Source of the DNA: Clostridium guangxiense
GTDB lineage: Bacteria; Bacillota; Clostridia; Clostridiales; Clostridiaceae
Length of the DNA stretch: 64,000 nucleotides
Direction of reading: 5' to 3'
Assembly: GCF_021043395.1 (NCBI RefSeq)
Contig: NZ_JAJNKE010000001.1
Location: forward strand, 170,149 to 234,148
Shown here: positions 24,774 to 34,116 of the stretch, piece after piece
How the letters are laid out: every line of letters begins with the position of its first letter
Position numbering within the stretch: position 1 is the first letter of the stretch
Translations under genes and position numbers: made by a program
The notes under the pieces: model-generated
Told to the model about the DNA's origin: nothing
What the model saw: the letters and a program-made list of their open reading frames with translations, nothing else
Databases searched by the model: none

Positions 24774-26687
24774 CTACAATAATAATTTATCCACTATAAG
24801 ATCGTCTTTCTGATCTACATAAACGTGTATATTTTTACTAGGATTATCAATAGTAACCTCTTTATTTCCCACTGCAAATATAGTATTAGGGTAAGCTATC
24901 TCAGCATATATATGGCCGTTTATATCAACACTTATTCTTGTTATTACTCCACCAATACTACCAACAACCCCACATTTAATTTGGTTTTTAGCTCTAAGCT
25001 GCCCTCCTCTTGTCACTGCATTTTTATTTATAAATTCAATACTATCGTTTGATGTAATATTAGATATATATTCTCCTTTACCTGTAATATAAATATTTCC
25101 AGAACTTTCGATTTTACATTCTTGAATATATGGAATATCTATATCCGATGGTATAGACAATATAGACTTCAAATTTTTAACTTCTTCTTCAGCACTCTCC
25201 GATATAATTCTGAGCTCGTTAACATTTCTAATACGAAGAGGAGCAATTCCTATTAATTTTTCAATAAATAATTTTTCAAATTTATTATTAGCATCATTTA
25301 CAAGTGAAATATAACTTTTGCACAGTTTAGTTATATTTTTAAACTTACTCTCAATAAGTATTTTAATAATTTCTCCATCAGAGGAAAACTTATTTTTAGT
25401 ATTATATTTTTTTATTTGATAAACTGCTTCTACCAATTCATTTATATTATTTTTCAAATCATCTAAAATTTCAATTTTAGATAAAACCTCAACGTCTTCT
25501 CCCCCACTATAAACCTGGGACAATATAGCATTCTTACCGATTGTTACATTCCCCTTCGCTTTAATAATAGCGCCTTCCACATTGCCATTAACAATGATAT
25601 CATTTCCAGATTCTACACTCATTCCTTCAAGTACACTGCCTCTAATATTCACTGCTCCAACAAATTTAATATTTCCAGTTTTTAAATCAACATTAGAATT
25701 CACTTCATGAATATCTACTATAAAAAATCTATTTCCTTTAAAGGAGGCTTTTCCACTTTTAAGTGCTATCACTTTATTAGCTTCTATTTTGCAATTTTCA
25801 TCACAGGCAATGCTAATCCTCTTACCAGACTTCTTTTTTATTTCTTTACCATATACATCTTTGCCATTTTTTCCTTCTCTTCCATCATGTTTAATAGCTA
25901 TTACTGTTCCTTTATCTATAGCATCTACAAATCCAATGCTTTTAAAGTCAATATTACCATTTTCATTTTCTTTAAATTTTAGATTTCCATTCATATTCAC
26001 TTTAAATTCTATGCTATCATTTTCATCATTTTCAACTTCTATTCCCTTTGCAACAAGCATTCTATCTATATCTCTCCCAGAAACACACCTCTTTATATTC
26101 TCTTCTAAAATACCGTATACAATTTTATTTTTATTAAGTTCATTTTTAAGCTCATTTTCAGTGTAAAAAGGCGGCTTTTCCTGCTTAAGTATCTCAGCTT
26201 CAAGCAGGATTTCATTGCTTTCTGGGCTATCTTTCAATTTAAATTCATTTTTATTTATATAATTTATATCAACGTAAACTTCAAGATTATCAGGAGTAAT
26301 AGATATATTTAATTTCCTTGTTGGTTTCTCAACTTCATCAAATTTAACCTTTATGTTCATAGAACTGTTTATTTCCTTTTTTCCAAAGGCTTGAACACCA
26401 TCAATTGTTACAAATATATTTTGTGGAATTATTATTTTAGCAAAACTTCCTTTTTCCTTTGGATCAGTTACAATAATTTTGCCATCAATTACACAAACAG
26501 TACCATCTACGCTTTTTTCATTACTTTTATCTTCAAACTCTACTGCAATCCGTGCTTTTTTCTTAAAAAAGCTATTTTTTTCTTCCAGTATTTCATATTT
26601 AATATCGCTTTTTCTTATGTTTAATTCACTACATGCCTTATTTATACATTCCTCAACTGTTGATCCATGAAATATTTCTCTTCTCAT
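24774..26687 (-). CDS. FapA family protein (DUF342)
   Basis: A 637-residue protein of the FapA/DUF342 family. The N-terminal ~55 residues resemble a Jag-N-like helical domain (IFHGSTVEECINKACSELNIRKSDIKYEILEE). The core is a right-handed beta-helix-like region (GTVIAIKHDGREGKNGKDVYGKEI, IVNGNVEGAIIKAKGNVTIGKNAILSQVY), with a helical insertion around residues 420-520. Some members are called flagellar assembly protein A. It is the first gene after the sigma-D promoter at 26778-26804, so a link to motility is well supported by position, although its molecular role is unclear. Confidence 0.85.
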   Translation of the reverse strand: MRREIFHGSTVEECINKACSELNIRKSDIKYEILEEKNSFFKKKARIAVEFEDKSNEKSVDGTVCVIDGKIIVTDPKEKGSFAKIIIPQNIFVTIDGVQAFGKKEINSSMNIKVKFDEVEKPTRKLNISITPDNLEVYVDINYINKNEFKLKDSPESNEILLEAEILKQEKPPFYTENELKNELNKNKIVYGILEENIKRCVSGRDIDRMLVAKGIEVENDENDSIEFKVNMNGNLKFKENENGNIDFKSIGFVDAIDKGTVIAIKHDGREGKNGKDVYGKEIKKKSGKRISIACDENCKIEANKVIALKSGKASFKGNRFFIVDIHEVNSNVDLKTGNIKFVGAVNIRGSVLEGMSVESGNDIIVNGNVEGAIIKAKGNVTIGKNAILSQVYSGGEDVEVLSKIEILDDLKNNINELVEAVYQIKKYNTKNKFSSDGEIIKILIESKFKNITKLCKSYISLVNDANNKFEKLFIEKLIGIAPLRIRNVNELRIISESAEEEVKNLKSILSIPSDIDIPYIQECKIESSGNIYITGKGEYISNITSNDSIEFINKNAVTRGGQLRAKNQIKCGVVGSIGGVITRISVDINGHIYAEIAYPNTIFAVGNKEVTIDNPSKNIHVYVDQKDDLIVDKLLL

Positions 26688-26972
26688 AAAAAATACACTC
26701 CCATGAAATTATTTCTATATAAATTATATCACATAATTATCAGGAACTTACCTTTTTTTACATAATACACTTATTTTTTATCGTAAAATTTTACAAATAC
26801 TTTATATTTTTTTACTTTTTATCAGCATATTACTTTACTTCTCATTTAAGTCAGTATACTAATATAGATAAACAGCCTAGAGTCCAAAAATTGTAAGTTC
26901 AAAGTGTATCCTCACAAATCAAAATTTAATTTAGAGTAGATAGTAGTGAGAATTAAAACTGTAAGTAATAAT
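26688..26972. repeat. Intergenic region with decayed palindrome-family copy
   Basis: The right part, about 26880-26945, matches the left arm of the larger palindrome at 33824-34105 (shared pattern AAATTG.AA.TTCAA, TATCCT.ACAAA, AGAGTAGA.AGTA). No partner arm is present, so it looks like a truncated copy. The left part holds the fapA sigma-D promoter. I see no gene in it. Confidence 0.6.
26778..26804 (-). promoter_or_regulatory. Sigma-D promoter of the fapA-che-fliY operon
   Basis: The minus strand reads TAAA, 15 bases, TACGATAA, identical in its boxes to the flgM promoter. It lies about 90 bases upstream of fapA and should drive the whole chemotaxis run down to the terminator at 16139-16172. 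Confidence 0.82.
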
Positions 26973-27797
26973 TTATGAAAACTGACTTACATATTGTTCA
27001 ATGTAATTATCATAGGATTTGTGAATTTCTTTTATAACTGAATTATTAGAAGAATCAAAACATATAGTATCAACTTTATTAATAGGAAGTACTTTTGGTG
27101 ATGTACCAGAAATAAATAGTCCATCCATATATTTTATGTTTTCATAATTAACACGTTCTTCTTTAATTTTATATCCACATTCTAAAACTACTTTTATAAT
27201 TATATCTCTTGTTATCCCTGGCAAAACATCTTCTACAGGTGATGTATAAATGCAGTCTCCTTTAACCATAAATATATTGGATTTGCTGCCCTCTGTTATG
27301 TTTCCATTTCTATCAACTAATATAGCTTCAAATACCCTTTTATTTTTTATGGCTTTATCTGTACCTTCTCTAAAGCTAACATCCATAATTTTAGCATTAG
27401 GATTTTTTCTCTCACCTTTAAATAGTATAGTAGCTACTCCCTCTTTATAATCTTTTTCACTAGGATAATGATGTTTAATAAAGTAACAGTAAAAATTACA
27501 TTCATTATTATAAAAGTTAAATACCACCTTAATATTTCCAAACTGAACTTTATTTATTTCAGTAAGCCTCAATATTGAGTCCTTTAATTTTTCATTATTA
27601 AATGGCAGCTTTAAATTAGATATATTTGCAGAATTAATCATCCTATAAATGTGTTTTTCAAAAAATAACGGTATACCCTTATATATTCTTATAACTTCAT
27701 ATAAAGATTTACCCTTTGAAATAAAATTTCCATCAAACTCATTTGAGCCTTTTATATCCTCATTAAATATATAGTAATCATTTTCAATTATTTCCAT
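26973..27797 (-). CDS. Class IV PLP aminotransferase or aminodeoxychorismate lyase-like enzyme
   Basis: A 274-residue fold-type IV PLP protein. It has GKSLYEVIRIYKGIPLFFEKHIYRM near the N-terminus, a central DKAIKNKRVFEAILVD region likely to carry the PLP lysine, and the family's ITEGSKSNIFMVKGD and LPGITRDIIIKV. It could be a branched-chain or D-amino acid aminotransferase, or PabC in folate synthesis. The short length and absence of pabA/pabB nearby do not decide. It is followed by a HAD phosphatase gene 21 bases upstream on the map, probably in one operon. Confidence 0.78.
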   Translation of the reverse strand: MEIIENDYYIFNEDIKGSNEFDGNFISKGKSLYEVIRIYKGIPLFFEKHIYRMINSANISNLKLPFNNEKLKDSILRLTEINKVQFGNIKVVFNFYNNECNFYCYFIKHHYPSEKDYKEGVATILFKGERKNPNAKIMDVSFREGTDKAIKNKRVFEAILVDRNGNITEGSKSNIFMVKGDCIYTSPVEDVLPGITRDIIIKVVLECGYKIKEERVNYENIKYMDGLFISGTSPKVLPINKVDTICFDSSNNSVIKEIHKSYDNYIEQYVSQFS

Positions 27798-27818
27798 TTA
27801 AATTCCCCCAAGCTTACT

Positions 27819-28460
27819 TTATTTCCATTTAACAATTTCAATATTATCATCTTTCTTTTTAGGATTAACAAGATAAGGATGACCTACTAATTTAAACAAA
27901 GGCAAATCTGATAGAGAGTCAGAATACATGTATGATGCTTTAAAATCAACATTAATTTTTTCTTCTTTTAAAACTTCCATTAATCTTTTTACCTTTTCTT
28001 CTCCTTTACAATTTTCACCTATAATTTTTTTTCTGTACTTTCCATCCTCACGGGTAAACCTAGTTCCTATAACTTTATCAACTTCTTTTAAATTATAAAA
28101 TTCATTTAAATAAAATTCTGCGGATGCAGATATAAGAAATATTTTATATCCTTCACTTTTTAGCTTCTTCATTGTATTTATAGCATCAACATACAGTATA
28201 TGCGAAAGCCTTTTATGATAGAATTCCTTAACATACTCTTTCATCTTATTTTCATCTACGCCATCAATAAACGATATAAAGTTTTCCTTTGCAGTTTTTG
28301 CTGTAAAAATTCCTATTGAAAATAGAAAAGCCGAAATGACATTCTTAGGTAAATATATAACAAGCTTAGGTTTCTTTTTTATCATAAACAAATAAAACTC
28401 TAATAAAGTTTCTCTCTTTGTAAGAGTATAATCAACATCAAATATAGCAAGTTTTTCCAT
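27819..28460 (-). CDS. HAD-superfamily hydrolase, phosphoserine phosphatase-like
   Basis: A 213-residue HAD subfamily IB protein: motif I AIFDVDYTLT, motif II FLISASAEFY, a conserved Lys in the KGEEKVKRLME region, and motif III/IV YSDSLSDLPLF. The cap between motifs I and II is helical. Likely a small phosphomonoesterase of unknown substrate; serine phosphate is possible but not shown. Confidence 0.82.
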   Translation of the reverse strand: MEKLAIFDVDYTLTKRETLLEFYLFMIKKKPKLVIYLPKNVISAFLFSIGIFTAKTAKENFISFIDGVDENKMKEYVKEFYHKRLSHILYVDAINTMKKLKSEGYKIFLISASAEFYLNEFYNLKEVDKVIGTRFTREDGKYRKKIIGENCKGEEKVKRLMEVLKEEKINVDFKASYMYSDSLSDLPLFKLVGHPYLVNPKKKDDNIEIVKWK

Positions 28461-28492
28461 AAGATTATCTCCATATTTATTATATATTTTTT

Positions 28493-28523
28493 AAAAAAGT
28501 CGATGCAAAATGCATCGACCTTA
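28493..28523 (-). terminator. Terminator of the DUF1292 gene
   Basis: Stem GTCGATGC/GCATCGAC with a short A/T loop. On the minus strand it is followed by a run of T, about 100 bases after the DUF1292 stop codon. Confidence 0.8.
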
Positions 28524-28622
28524 AAATAACTCTATATAAAAGAATCTATTACATTTTTATCTAATAAAAATTCTTATATAGAAAAGGATTAAAACCATTA
28601 ATAGTTAAGCTACAGTACTACT

Positions 28623-28958
28623 TTACTTTGAAACAATGCTTTCATAATATTTAGAAGCAGCTTCAAATTCGTTGTCATCAGGGATTACAAGTTCTCCTTC
28701 TTCCCCTTCAACTTTAAATAAGTACACTGAATCATTTTGAGGATTTTGAACTAATACAAATTCTTTATCTTCATACACAAAACCGTCTACAATTTCACAA
28801 GAAATTGAATTTCCGTTTTCATCCTCAAGTTCAACCATCATTGGCTCATGTTCACCACAATCGCATCCGCAGTCACAATCATGATGATGTTCTTCATGCT
28901 CATGTTCCTCTCCGCAGCAACCGCAGTCACATGTATTTAGGTTTTCTTTTTCATCCAT
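28623..28958 (-). CDS. DUF1292 protein with Cys/His-rich N-terminus
   Basis: A 111-residue protein. The C-terminal ~70 residues (PMMVELEDENGNSISCEIVDGFVYEDKEFVLV..., EGELVIPDDNEFEAA) match the small DUF1292 family found across Firmicutes, function unknown. The first 40 residues are packed with Cys and His (CDCGCCGEEHEHEEHHH then DCDCGCDCGEHE), more than the family core needs, and may bind metal. RBS AGGAGG is well placed. It is a lone gene with its own terminator. Confidence 0.82.
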   Translation of the reverse strand: MDEKENLNTCDCGCCGEEHEHEEHHHDCDCGCDCGEHEPMMVELEDENGNSISCEIVDGFVYEDKEFVLVQNPQNDSVYLFKVEGEEGELVIPDDNEFEAASKYYESIVSK

Positions 28959-29143
28959 ATATATTGCCTCCTTTTCTCACTAAAGATATATAACTTTAAA
29001 TTTAAAGCTGCATATCTTTATGTTATAATTCTAACCTTATTTTATTAATTTTAAAAGGGGGTTTTTTAAAATATTTTAATTTATTTCTACAATACATTAA
29101 TATATTCTACAAATATTTTAAAATTAATTTCACTACATAATAT

Positions 29144-29168
29144 AAAAAAGGGCTAAACGCCCTTTTTT
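29144..29168 (-). terminator. Terminator of the PFOR gene
   Basis: Stem AAAAAAGGGC/GCCCTTTTTT with loop TAAAC, directly after the stop codon, with T-rich 3' side on the minus strand. Confidence 0.9.
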
Positions 29169-29169
29169 A

Positions 29170-32100
29170 TTATTGATTAGCTAATTTCTTATATCCTTCA
29201 AGTCTCTCTTTTGCATCTTTTTCTGTCTTAGCATATAATTCATCAGCTTTATCAGGGAATACTTTCTTTAATGAAGCATATCTAACTTCTCCAAGTAAGA
29301 ATTCCTTAAAGTTTCCTGTTGGTTCTTTTGAATCAAGAACGAATGGATTCTTTCCTTCTTCTTTTAATAATGGGTTATATCTGTAAAGTGCCCAATATCC
29401 ACAATCTACAGCTTTTTTCTGTTCTAACTGACTGCAGCCCATTCCTGCTTTTAATCCATGATTAATACATGGTGAATATCCTATTATAAGTGATGGACCA
29501 TGATAGTTTTCTGCTTCTTTTAAAGCTTTTAATAACTGATTCTTATCTGAACCCATAGCTACTTGAGCAACATATACATAACCATAGCTCATAGCCATCA
29601 TTCCAAGATCCTTCTTCTTTGTCTTCTTACCTGAAGCTGCAAATTGAGCTATAGCAGAAGCTGGAGTTGCTTTTGATGATTGTCCACCTGTATTAGAATA
29701 TACTTCTGTATCGAATACAAATATGTTTACATCTTCTCCGCTTGCAAGAACATGGTCAACACCGCCGTATCCTATATCGTAAGCCCAGCCGTCTCCACCA
29801 AATATCCATTGAGATCTCTTAACTAGGTAATCTTTATTTGTATATAATTCTGCAAGAGCTGCGTTTGAATCTTTTTCTTTTTCAAGTAAAGGTAATAATT
29901 TATCTACAACTGCTCTTGAAGCTTCTCCGTTTTCTTTGTTTTCAATCCAATCTTGAAGTGCTGCTTTAAGTTCTGCACTAACTCCAGAATTGATTGCTTC
30001 AGCAGCAAGATCTGCCATTCTTTCTCTTAATTGTTTAACTCCAAGAAGCATTCCAAGTCCGTATTCAGCATTATCTTCAAATAATGAGTTAGCCCATGCT
30101 GGTCCTTGTCCATTTTCATTAGTTGTATATGGCATTGAAGGAGCACTACATCCCCAAATTGATGTACAACCTGTAGCATTAGCTACCATCATTCTATCTC
30201 CATATAATTGAGTTATAAGTTTAGCGTAAGATGCTTCTCCACATCCTGCACAAGCTCCATTGAACTCAAGAAGTGGCTTTTCAAATTGGCTTCCTTTAAC
30301 TGTATATTTGTTTGCAATTTCCTTCTTTTCTGGAAGACTTACTCCATAATCAAAGTATTTTGCAGCATCATATTGAGTTTCAGCTGGCTTCATAACTAAA
30401 GCTTTTTCTTTAGCTGGGCAAGCCTGAGCACAATTTCCGCATCCTGTACAATCAAGTGGGCTTATAACTATTGAGAAACTTAATTCTTCAGTTGATTTAA
30501 CTCCCATTGCTTTCTTAAATTTCATTCCTTCTGGAGCCTTTTTAACTTCTGCTTCAGTTGCAAGAACTGGTCTTATTACTGCATGAGGACAAACAAATGA
30601 ACACTGATTACATTCGATACATTTATCTGCATCCCATTCAGGAATGTTTATTGCAATTCCTCTCTTTTCATAAGCTGCTGTTCCAACAGGATATGTTCCA
30701 TCTTCTTTTCCTGTAAATGCGCTTACTGGAAGTTTGTCTCCTTCTTGTCTATTCATTGGTTCAAGTATGTCAGTTATGAACTTAGGCTTTGGTGCTTCAT
30801 CCTTAACTTCATCTTTTGCATCAGCCCATGCTGCTGGAACATCTATTTTAACAATAGCTCCAACACCTTGATCTATTGCAGCGTTGTTCATATCAACAAC
30901 TTTTTGACCTTTTTTACCGTAATTTGTTACAACTGCGTCTTTTAAGTATTTAACAGCATCTTCTACTGGGATGATGTTTGCAATTTTAAAGAAAGCAGCT
31001 TGACAAATCATGTTTACTCTTCCGCCAAGACCTATTGCTTGAGCAATCTTTATAGCATTTAATGTATAGAAATGAATATTATTCTTAGCAATATATCTTT
31101 TCATTGAAGCTGGAAGTTTTTCTTCTAATTCTTCTGGACTCCAGATTGTATTAAGTAAGAAATTTCCGCCTTTTTTAAGTCCTGCAAGAACATCATACTT
31201 ATGAACATAACTTTGGTTATGACAAGCAATAAAGTCTGCTTTATCAACTAAATATGGTGATTTTATTTGCTTTTTACCAAATCTTAAATGTGATACTGTT
31301 ATACCGCCTGATTTCTTTGAATCATAAGCAAAGTATCCTTGAGCATACATTTCTGTATGGTCTCCTATGATTTTTATAGCACTCTTGTTTGCACCAACAG
31401 TACCATCTGAACCAAGACCCCAGAACTTACATGTTTTAGTTCCTTCTGGTGTTGTATCTATTTCAATTTCTGGAACTGGAAGAGATGTATTTGTAACATC
31501 ATCAACTATACCTATAGTAAATCCATCTTTTGGTGCAGCTGCTTTTAAGTTTTCAAACACTGAATAAATGTGAACTGGTAATGTATCTTTTGAACCAAGT
31601 CCGTATCTTCCTCCAACTATAACTGGTCTTGTTTCTGCATTGTAGAATGCTTTAACAACATCAAGATATAATGGCTCAGCTTGAGAACCAGGTTCTTTTG
31701 TTCTATCAAGAACAGCAATTTTTTTAACTGTTTTTGGTATATATTTCAAGAAATGTTCAACAGAGAAAGGTCTATAAAGATGTATTTTTAATACTCCTAC
31801 TTTTTCTCCTTTAGCTCTTAAATAATCAATAGTTTCTTCTACAGTATCACAAACAGAACCCATAGCTATGATTACTCTATCAGCATCTTCTGCTCCATAG
31901 TAGTTGAATAAGTGATATTCTCTACCAGTGATTTTGCTTATTTCTCCCATGTAATGTTCAACCATTTCAGGAATTGCATCGTAGAATTTATTTTGAGCTT
32001 CTTTTCCTTGGAAGTAAACATCTGAACCTTCATTGCTTCCTCTTTGAACTGGATGATCTGGATTTAATGCATTTCTTCTAAATTCATTAACAGCATCCAT

Positions 32101-32685
32101 GTCTAGTAATCCTCTTAAATCTTCATAGTCCATTACTTCAATTTTTTGAATTTCATGTGAAGTTCTGAATCCATCAAAGAAGTTTATAAAAGGAACTCTT
32201 CCCTTTATAGCTGTTAAGTGGGCTACTGCTGATAAATCCATAACTTCTTGTACACTTCCTTCAGCAAGAAGAGCACAACCAGTTTGTCTAGCAGCCATAA
32301 CATCCTGATGATCTCCATATATATTTAAAGAATGAGTAGCTAATGCTCTAGCACTAACATGAAATACTCCAGGTAAAAGTTCTCCTGCGATTTTATACAT
32401 GTTTGGTATCATTAAAAGCATACCCTGTGAAGCTGTGTATGTAGTTGTTAAAGCTCCTGCTTGAAGTGAACCATGAACTGCACCAGCAGCTCCTGCTTCT
32501 GATTGCATTTCCATTATTTTAACTTTTTGTCCAAAGAGATTTAATCTTCCTTGAGTTGCCCATTCATCTACATGTTCTGCCATTGGTGATGATGGAGTAA
32601 TAGGATAAATTGCTGCAACATCAGTAAATGCATATGATATATGAGCTGCGGCAGTATTACCATCCATAGTTTTCATTTTTTTCAT
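29170..32685 (-). CDS. nifJ: Pyruvate:ferredoxin oxidoreductase
   Basis: Single-chain PFOR of 1171 residues, oxidatively decarboxylating pyruvate to acetyl-CoA and CO2 with reduction of ferredoxin; the central enzyme of clostridial fermentation. Domain order is standard: pyruvate-binding N-terminal domain (AAAHISYAFTDVAAIYPITPSSPMAEHVDEWA), gamma domain, two 4Fe-4S clusters (CIECNQCSFVCPHAVIRP and CTGCGNCAQACP), the proximal cluster cysteines (GACAGCGE) and a TPP domain (GGDGWAYDIGYGG). Codon use is rich in frequent codons, suggesting high expression. It is monocistronic: own promoter at 32947-32975, own terminator. Confidence 0.97.
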   Translation of the reverse strand: MKKMKTMDGNTAAAHISYAFTDVAAIYPITPSSPMAEHVDEWATQGRLNLFGQKVKIMEMQSEAGAAGAVHGSLQAGALTTTYTASQGMLLMIPNMYKIAGELLPGVFHVSARALATHSLNIYGDHQDVMAARQTGCALLAEGSVQEVMDLSAVAHLTAIKGRVPFINFFDGFRTSHEIQKIEVMDYEDLRGLLDMDAVNEFRRNALNPDHPVQRGSNEGSDVYFQGKEAQNKFYDAIPEMVEHYMGEISKITGREYHLFNYYGAEDADRVIIAMGSVCDTVEETIDYLRAKGEKVGVLKIHLYRPFSVEHFLKYIPKTVKKIAVLDRTKEPGSQAEPLYLDVVKAFYNAETRPVIVGGRYGLGSKDTLPVHIYSVFENLKAAAPKDGFTIGIVDDVTNTSLPVPEIEIDTTPEGTKTCKFWGLGSDGTVGANKSAIKIIGDHTEMYAQGYFAYDSKKSGGITVSHLRFGKKQIKSPYLVDKADFIACHNQSYVHKYDVLAGLKKGGNFLLNTIWSPEELEEKLPASMKRYIAKNNIHFYTLNAIKIAQAIGLGGRVNMICQAAFFKIANIIPVEDAVKYLKDAVVTNYGKKGQKVVDMNNAAIDQGVGAIVKIDVPAAWADAKDEVKDEAPKPKFITDILEPMNRQEGDKLPVSAFTGKEDGTYPVGTAAYEKRGIAINIPEWDADKCIECNQCSFVCPHAVIRPVLATEAEVKKAPEGMKFKKAMGVKSTEELSFSIVISPLDCTGCGNCAQACPAKEKALVMKPAETQYDAAKYFDYGVSLPEKKEIANKYTVKGSQFEKPLLEFNGACAGCGEASYAKLITQLYGDRMMVANATGCTSIWGCSAPSMPYTTNENGQGPAWANSLFEDNAEYGLGMLLGVKQLRERMADLAAEAINSGVSAELKAALQDWIENKENGEASRAVVDKLLPLLEKEKDSNAALAELYTNKDYLVKRSQWIFGGDGWAYDIGYGGVDHVLASGEDVNIFVFDTEVYSNTGGQSSKATPASAIAQFAASGKKTKKKDLGMMAMSYGYVYVAQVAMGSDKNQLLKALKEAENYHGPSLIIGYSPCINHGLKAGMGCSQLEQKKAVDCGYWALYRYNPLLKEEGKNPFVLDSKEPTGNFKEFLLGEVRYASLKKVFPDKADELYAKTEKDAKERLEGYKKLANQ

Positions 32686-33073
32686 ACTTGTTTACCCCTT
32701 CCTTTAAATACAAAATATTTTTATATTAGGAATTATAGGCAAAATAATTTGCCTATAAAAACTTACCAGAGTTTGTTACATTTTTAACTATACTATAAAA
32801 AAATTTTTAAGCAAAACTATTTTTAAATAATTATTCCCACATAAATCTAAAAAATCTTTGCTTATCTTCTTTATTTACAATCTTTCTCACTTTTGCTTTT
32901 TTAGAATGAATGTAAACAAATGAATAATTTATTAACCCAGTTAATTATAATACTACTTTATCCAAAAAGTTTCAACAAAATTATTAAAGCATTTTAATTA
33001 TATACTACTTTGAAAACCATTTCAAGTTTTTCCACTATATATTGCAGCTGCTGCGCTTTTGATTTAAAGCCTT
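32686..33073 (-). promoter_or_regulatory. Long PFOR leader region with perfect 11-bp hairpin
   Basis: No gene is visible here. The predicted start near 32940 gives a leader of about 250 bases. It contains a perfect 11-bp inverted repeat TTATAGGCAAA/TTTGCCTATAA with a 4-base loop at 32733-32758, about 50 bases before the PFOR start codon. No T-run follows, so it is not an obvious terminator; an operator or an mRNA-stabilising hairpin is possible. RBS AAGGAAGGGG precedes the ATG. Confidence 0.6.
32947..32975 (-). promoter_or_regulatory. Vegetative promoter of the PFOR gene
   Basis: The minus strand reads TTGAAA, 17 bases, TATTAT, close to the sigma-A consensus. It is the best such match upstream of PFOR. 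Confidence 0.6.
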
Positions 33074-33706
33074 TTATTGCTTTATAAATACTTGAGTCCA
33101 ATATATCTGTCCGCTTGAACTTTTGACCATACCAACACCTATTTGATTATACTGTTTTCCTAAAATATTAGCTCTATGACCAGGTGAATTCATCCAACCA
33201 TTCATAACTGAAGATGGTGTAGTATATCCATAGGCTATGTTTTCTCCCGCTGCAGAATAAACTATTCCATATTTTCCTATTAGTGAAAATGTAGATCCAA
33301 AGGTAGGTGAGTTATGTGAAAAATAATTTTTATCTGACATATCCTGTGACTTAACCCTGGCTACTCTTGAAAGTTCCCAATTTAATTTCAAAGGTGCAAG
33401 CCCAACTTTACTTCTTTCCACATTAACAAGTCTTGCCACTTCACTTTCCTGGGATTGAGTGGTTCTTATATCTGGCAGCTTTATTGTTTGACCAGTAATT
33501 ATCATATTAGGATCTGCTATTTTAGGATTTAATGCAACTATTTCAGATACCCCAGTTTGATTTTTCACTGCTATTTTCCACAATGTATCCCCTGCTTTGA
33601 TAACATAAGTATAGGTCTTTTCCTGTATTTTTGCATATGCACTCATTTGCATCGAGAGCATAAACACCACTGATAAAATTAATACTTGTTTAAAATATTT
33701 TTTCAT
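33074..33706 (-). CDS. Secreted LysM and SCP/CAP domain protein
   Basis: A 210-residue exported protein: signal peptide at about 1-25 (MKKYFKQVLILSVVFMLSMQ), one LysM peptidoglycan-binding domain at about 33-76 (YVIKAGDTLWKIAVKNQTGVSEIVALN), and a SCP-like/YkwD domain at about 90-210 (VNVERSKVGLAPLKLNWELSRVARVKSQDM, SPGHRANILGKQYNQIGVG). It should sit in the cell wall. The function of bacterial SCP domains is poorly defined. It has its own promoter at 33764-33792. Confidence 0.92.
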   Translation of the reverse strand: MKKYFKQVLILSVVFMLSMQMSAYAKIQEKTYTYVIKAGDTLWKIAVKNQTGVSEIVALNPKIADPNMIITGQTIKLPDIRTTQSQESEVARLVNVERSKVGLAPLKLNWELSRVARVKSQDMSDKNYFSHNSPTFGSTFSLIGKYGIVYSAAGENIAYGYTTPSSVMNGWMNSPGHRANILGKQYNQIGVGMVKSSSGQIYWTQVFIKQ

Positions 33707-33763
33707 AATACTTTTCTTCCTCCCTAAAATTTTTATATATTTATTTTTAGGAATTTTGGAAAT

Positions 33764-33805
33764 ACTATACCTATAAAATTGTTATAGTACAACTTTTTTT
33801 ATAGG
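33764..33805 (-). promoter_or_regulatory. Promoter with overlapping dyad before LysM-SCP gene
   Basis: The minus strand reads TTGTAC, 17 bases, TATAGT (33764-33792). A 9-bp inverted repeat, CCTATAAAA at 33770-33778 and TTTTATAGG at 33797-33805, spans the -35 box and spacer, so it could be an operator. Confidence 0.5.
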
Positions 33806-33823
33806 TACACAACTTGGAACTTC

Positions 33824-34105
33824 AAAATTGCAAAATTCAAGTTTATCCTAACAAACTGGAACTTAACTCAGAGTAGAGAGTAGGGAGTACAGAGTACAGT
33901 GAAGAATGATTTTTCTCCTCTATGCTTCGAAAAATCTAAAACTTAATGCTTACGCATGGCATAAAACATAGTGTTCAGCGCAGCTGACACTATTAGGTTT
34001 TAAGGTTTACCTAAGTGAAACGAAAGGTAAATCTACATTCACGGTACTCTCTACTCTGTACTCCCTACTCTGCTTTACAACTTCCAGTTCAACAGGATTA
34101 ATTTG
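33824..34105. repeat. Long palindromic element, family 2 (about 280 bp)
   Basis: Fills most of the gap between the divergent LysM-SCP and rubrerythrin genes. Outer arms of about 60 bases pair imperfectly: TATCCTAACAAACTGGAACTT near 33845 against the reverse complement of the segment ending about 34103. Both arms carry GAGTAGGGAGTACAGAGTA in opposite orientation. Inside are smaller hairpins, for example TAGTGTTCAGC/GCTGACACTA near 33968-33992. A decayed arm of the same family lies at 26880-26945. I see no coding sequence. Confidence 0.75.
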
Positions 34106-34116
34106 GCATTAGTCAT

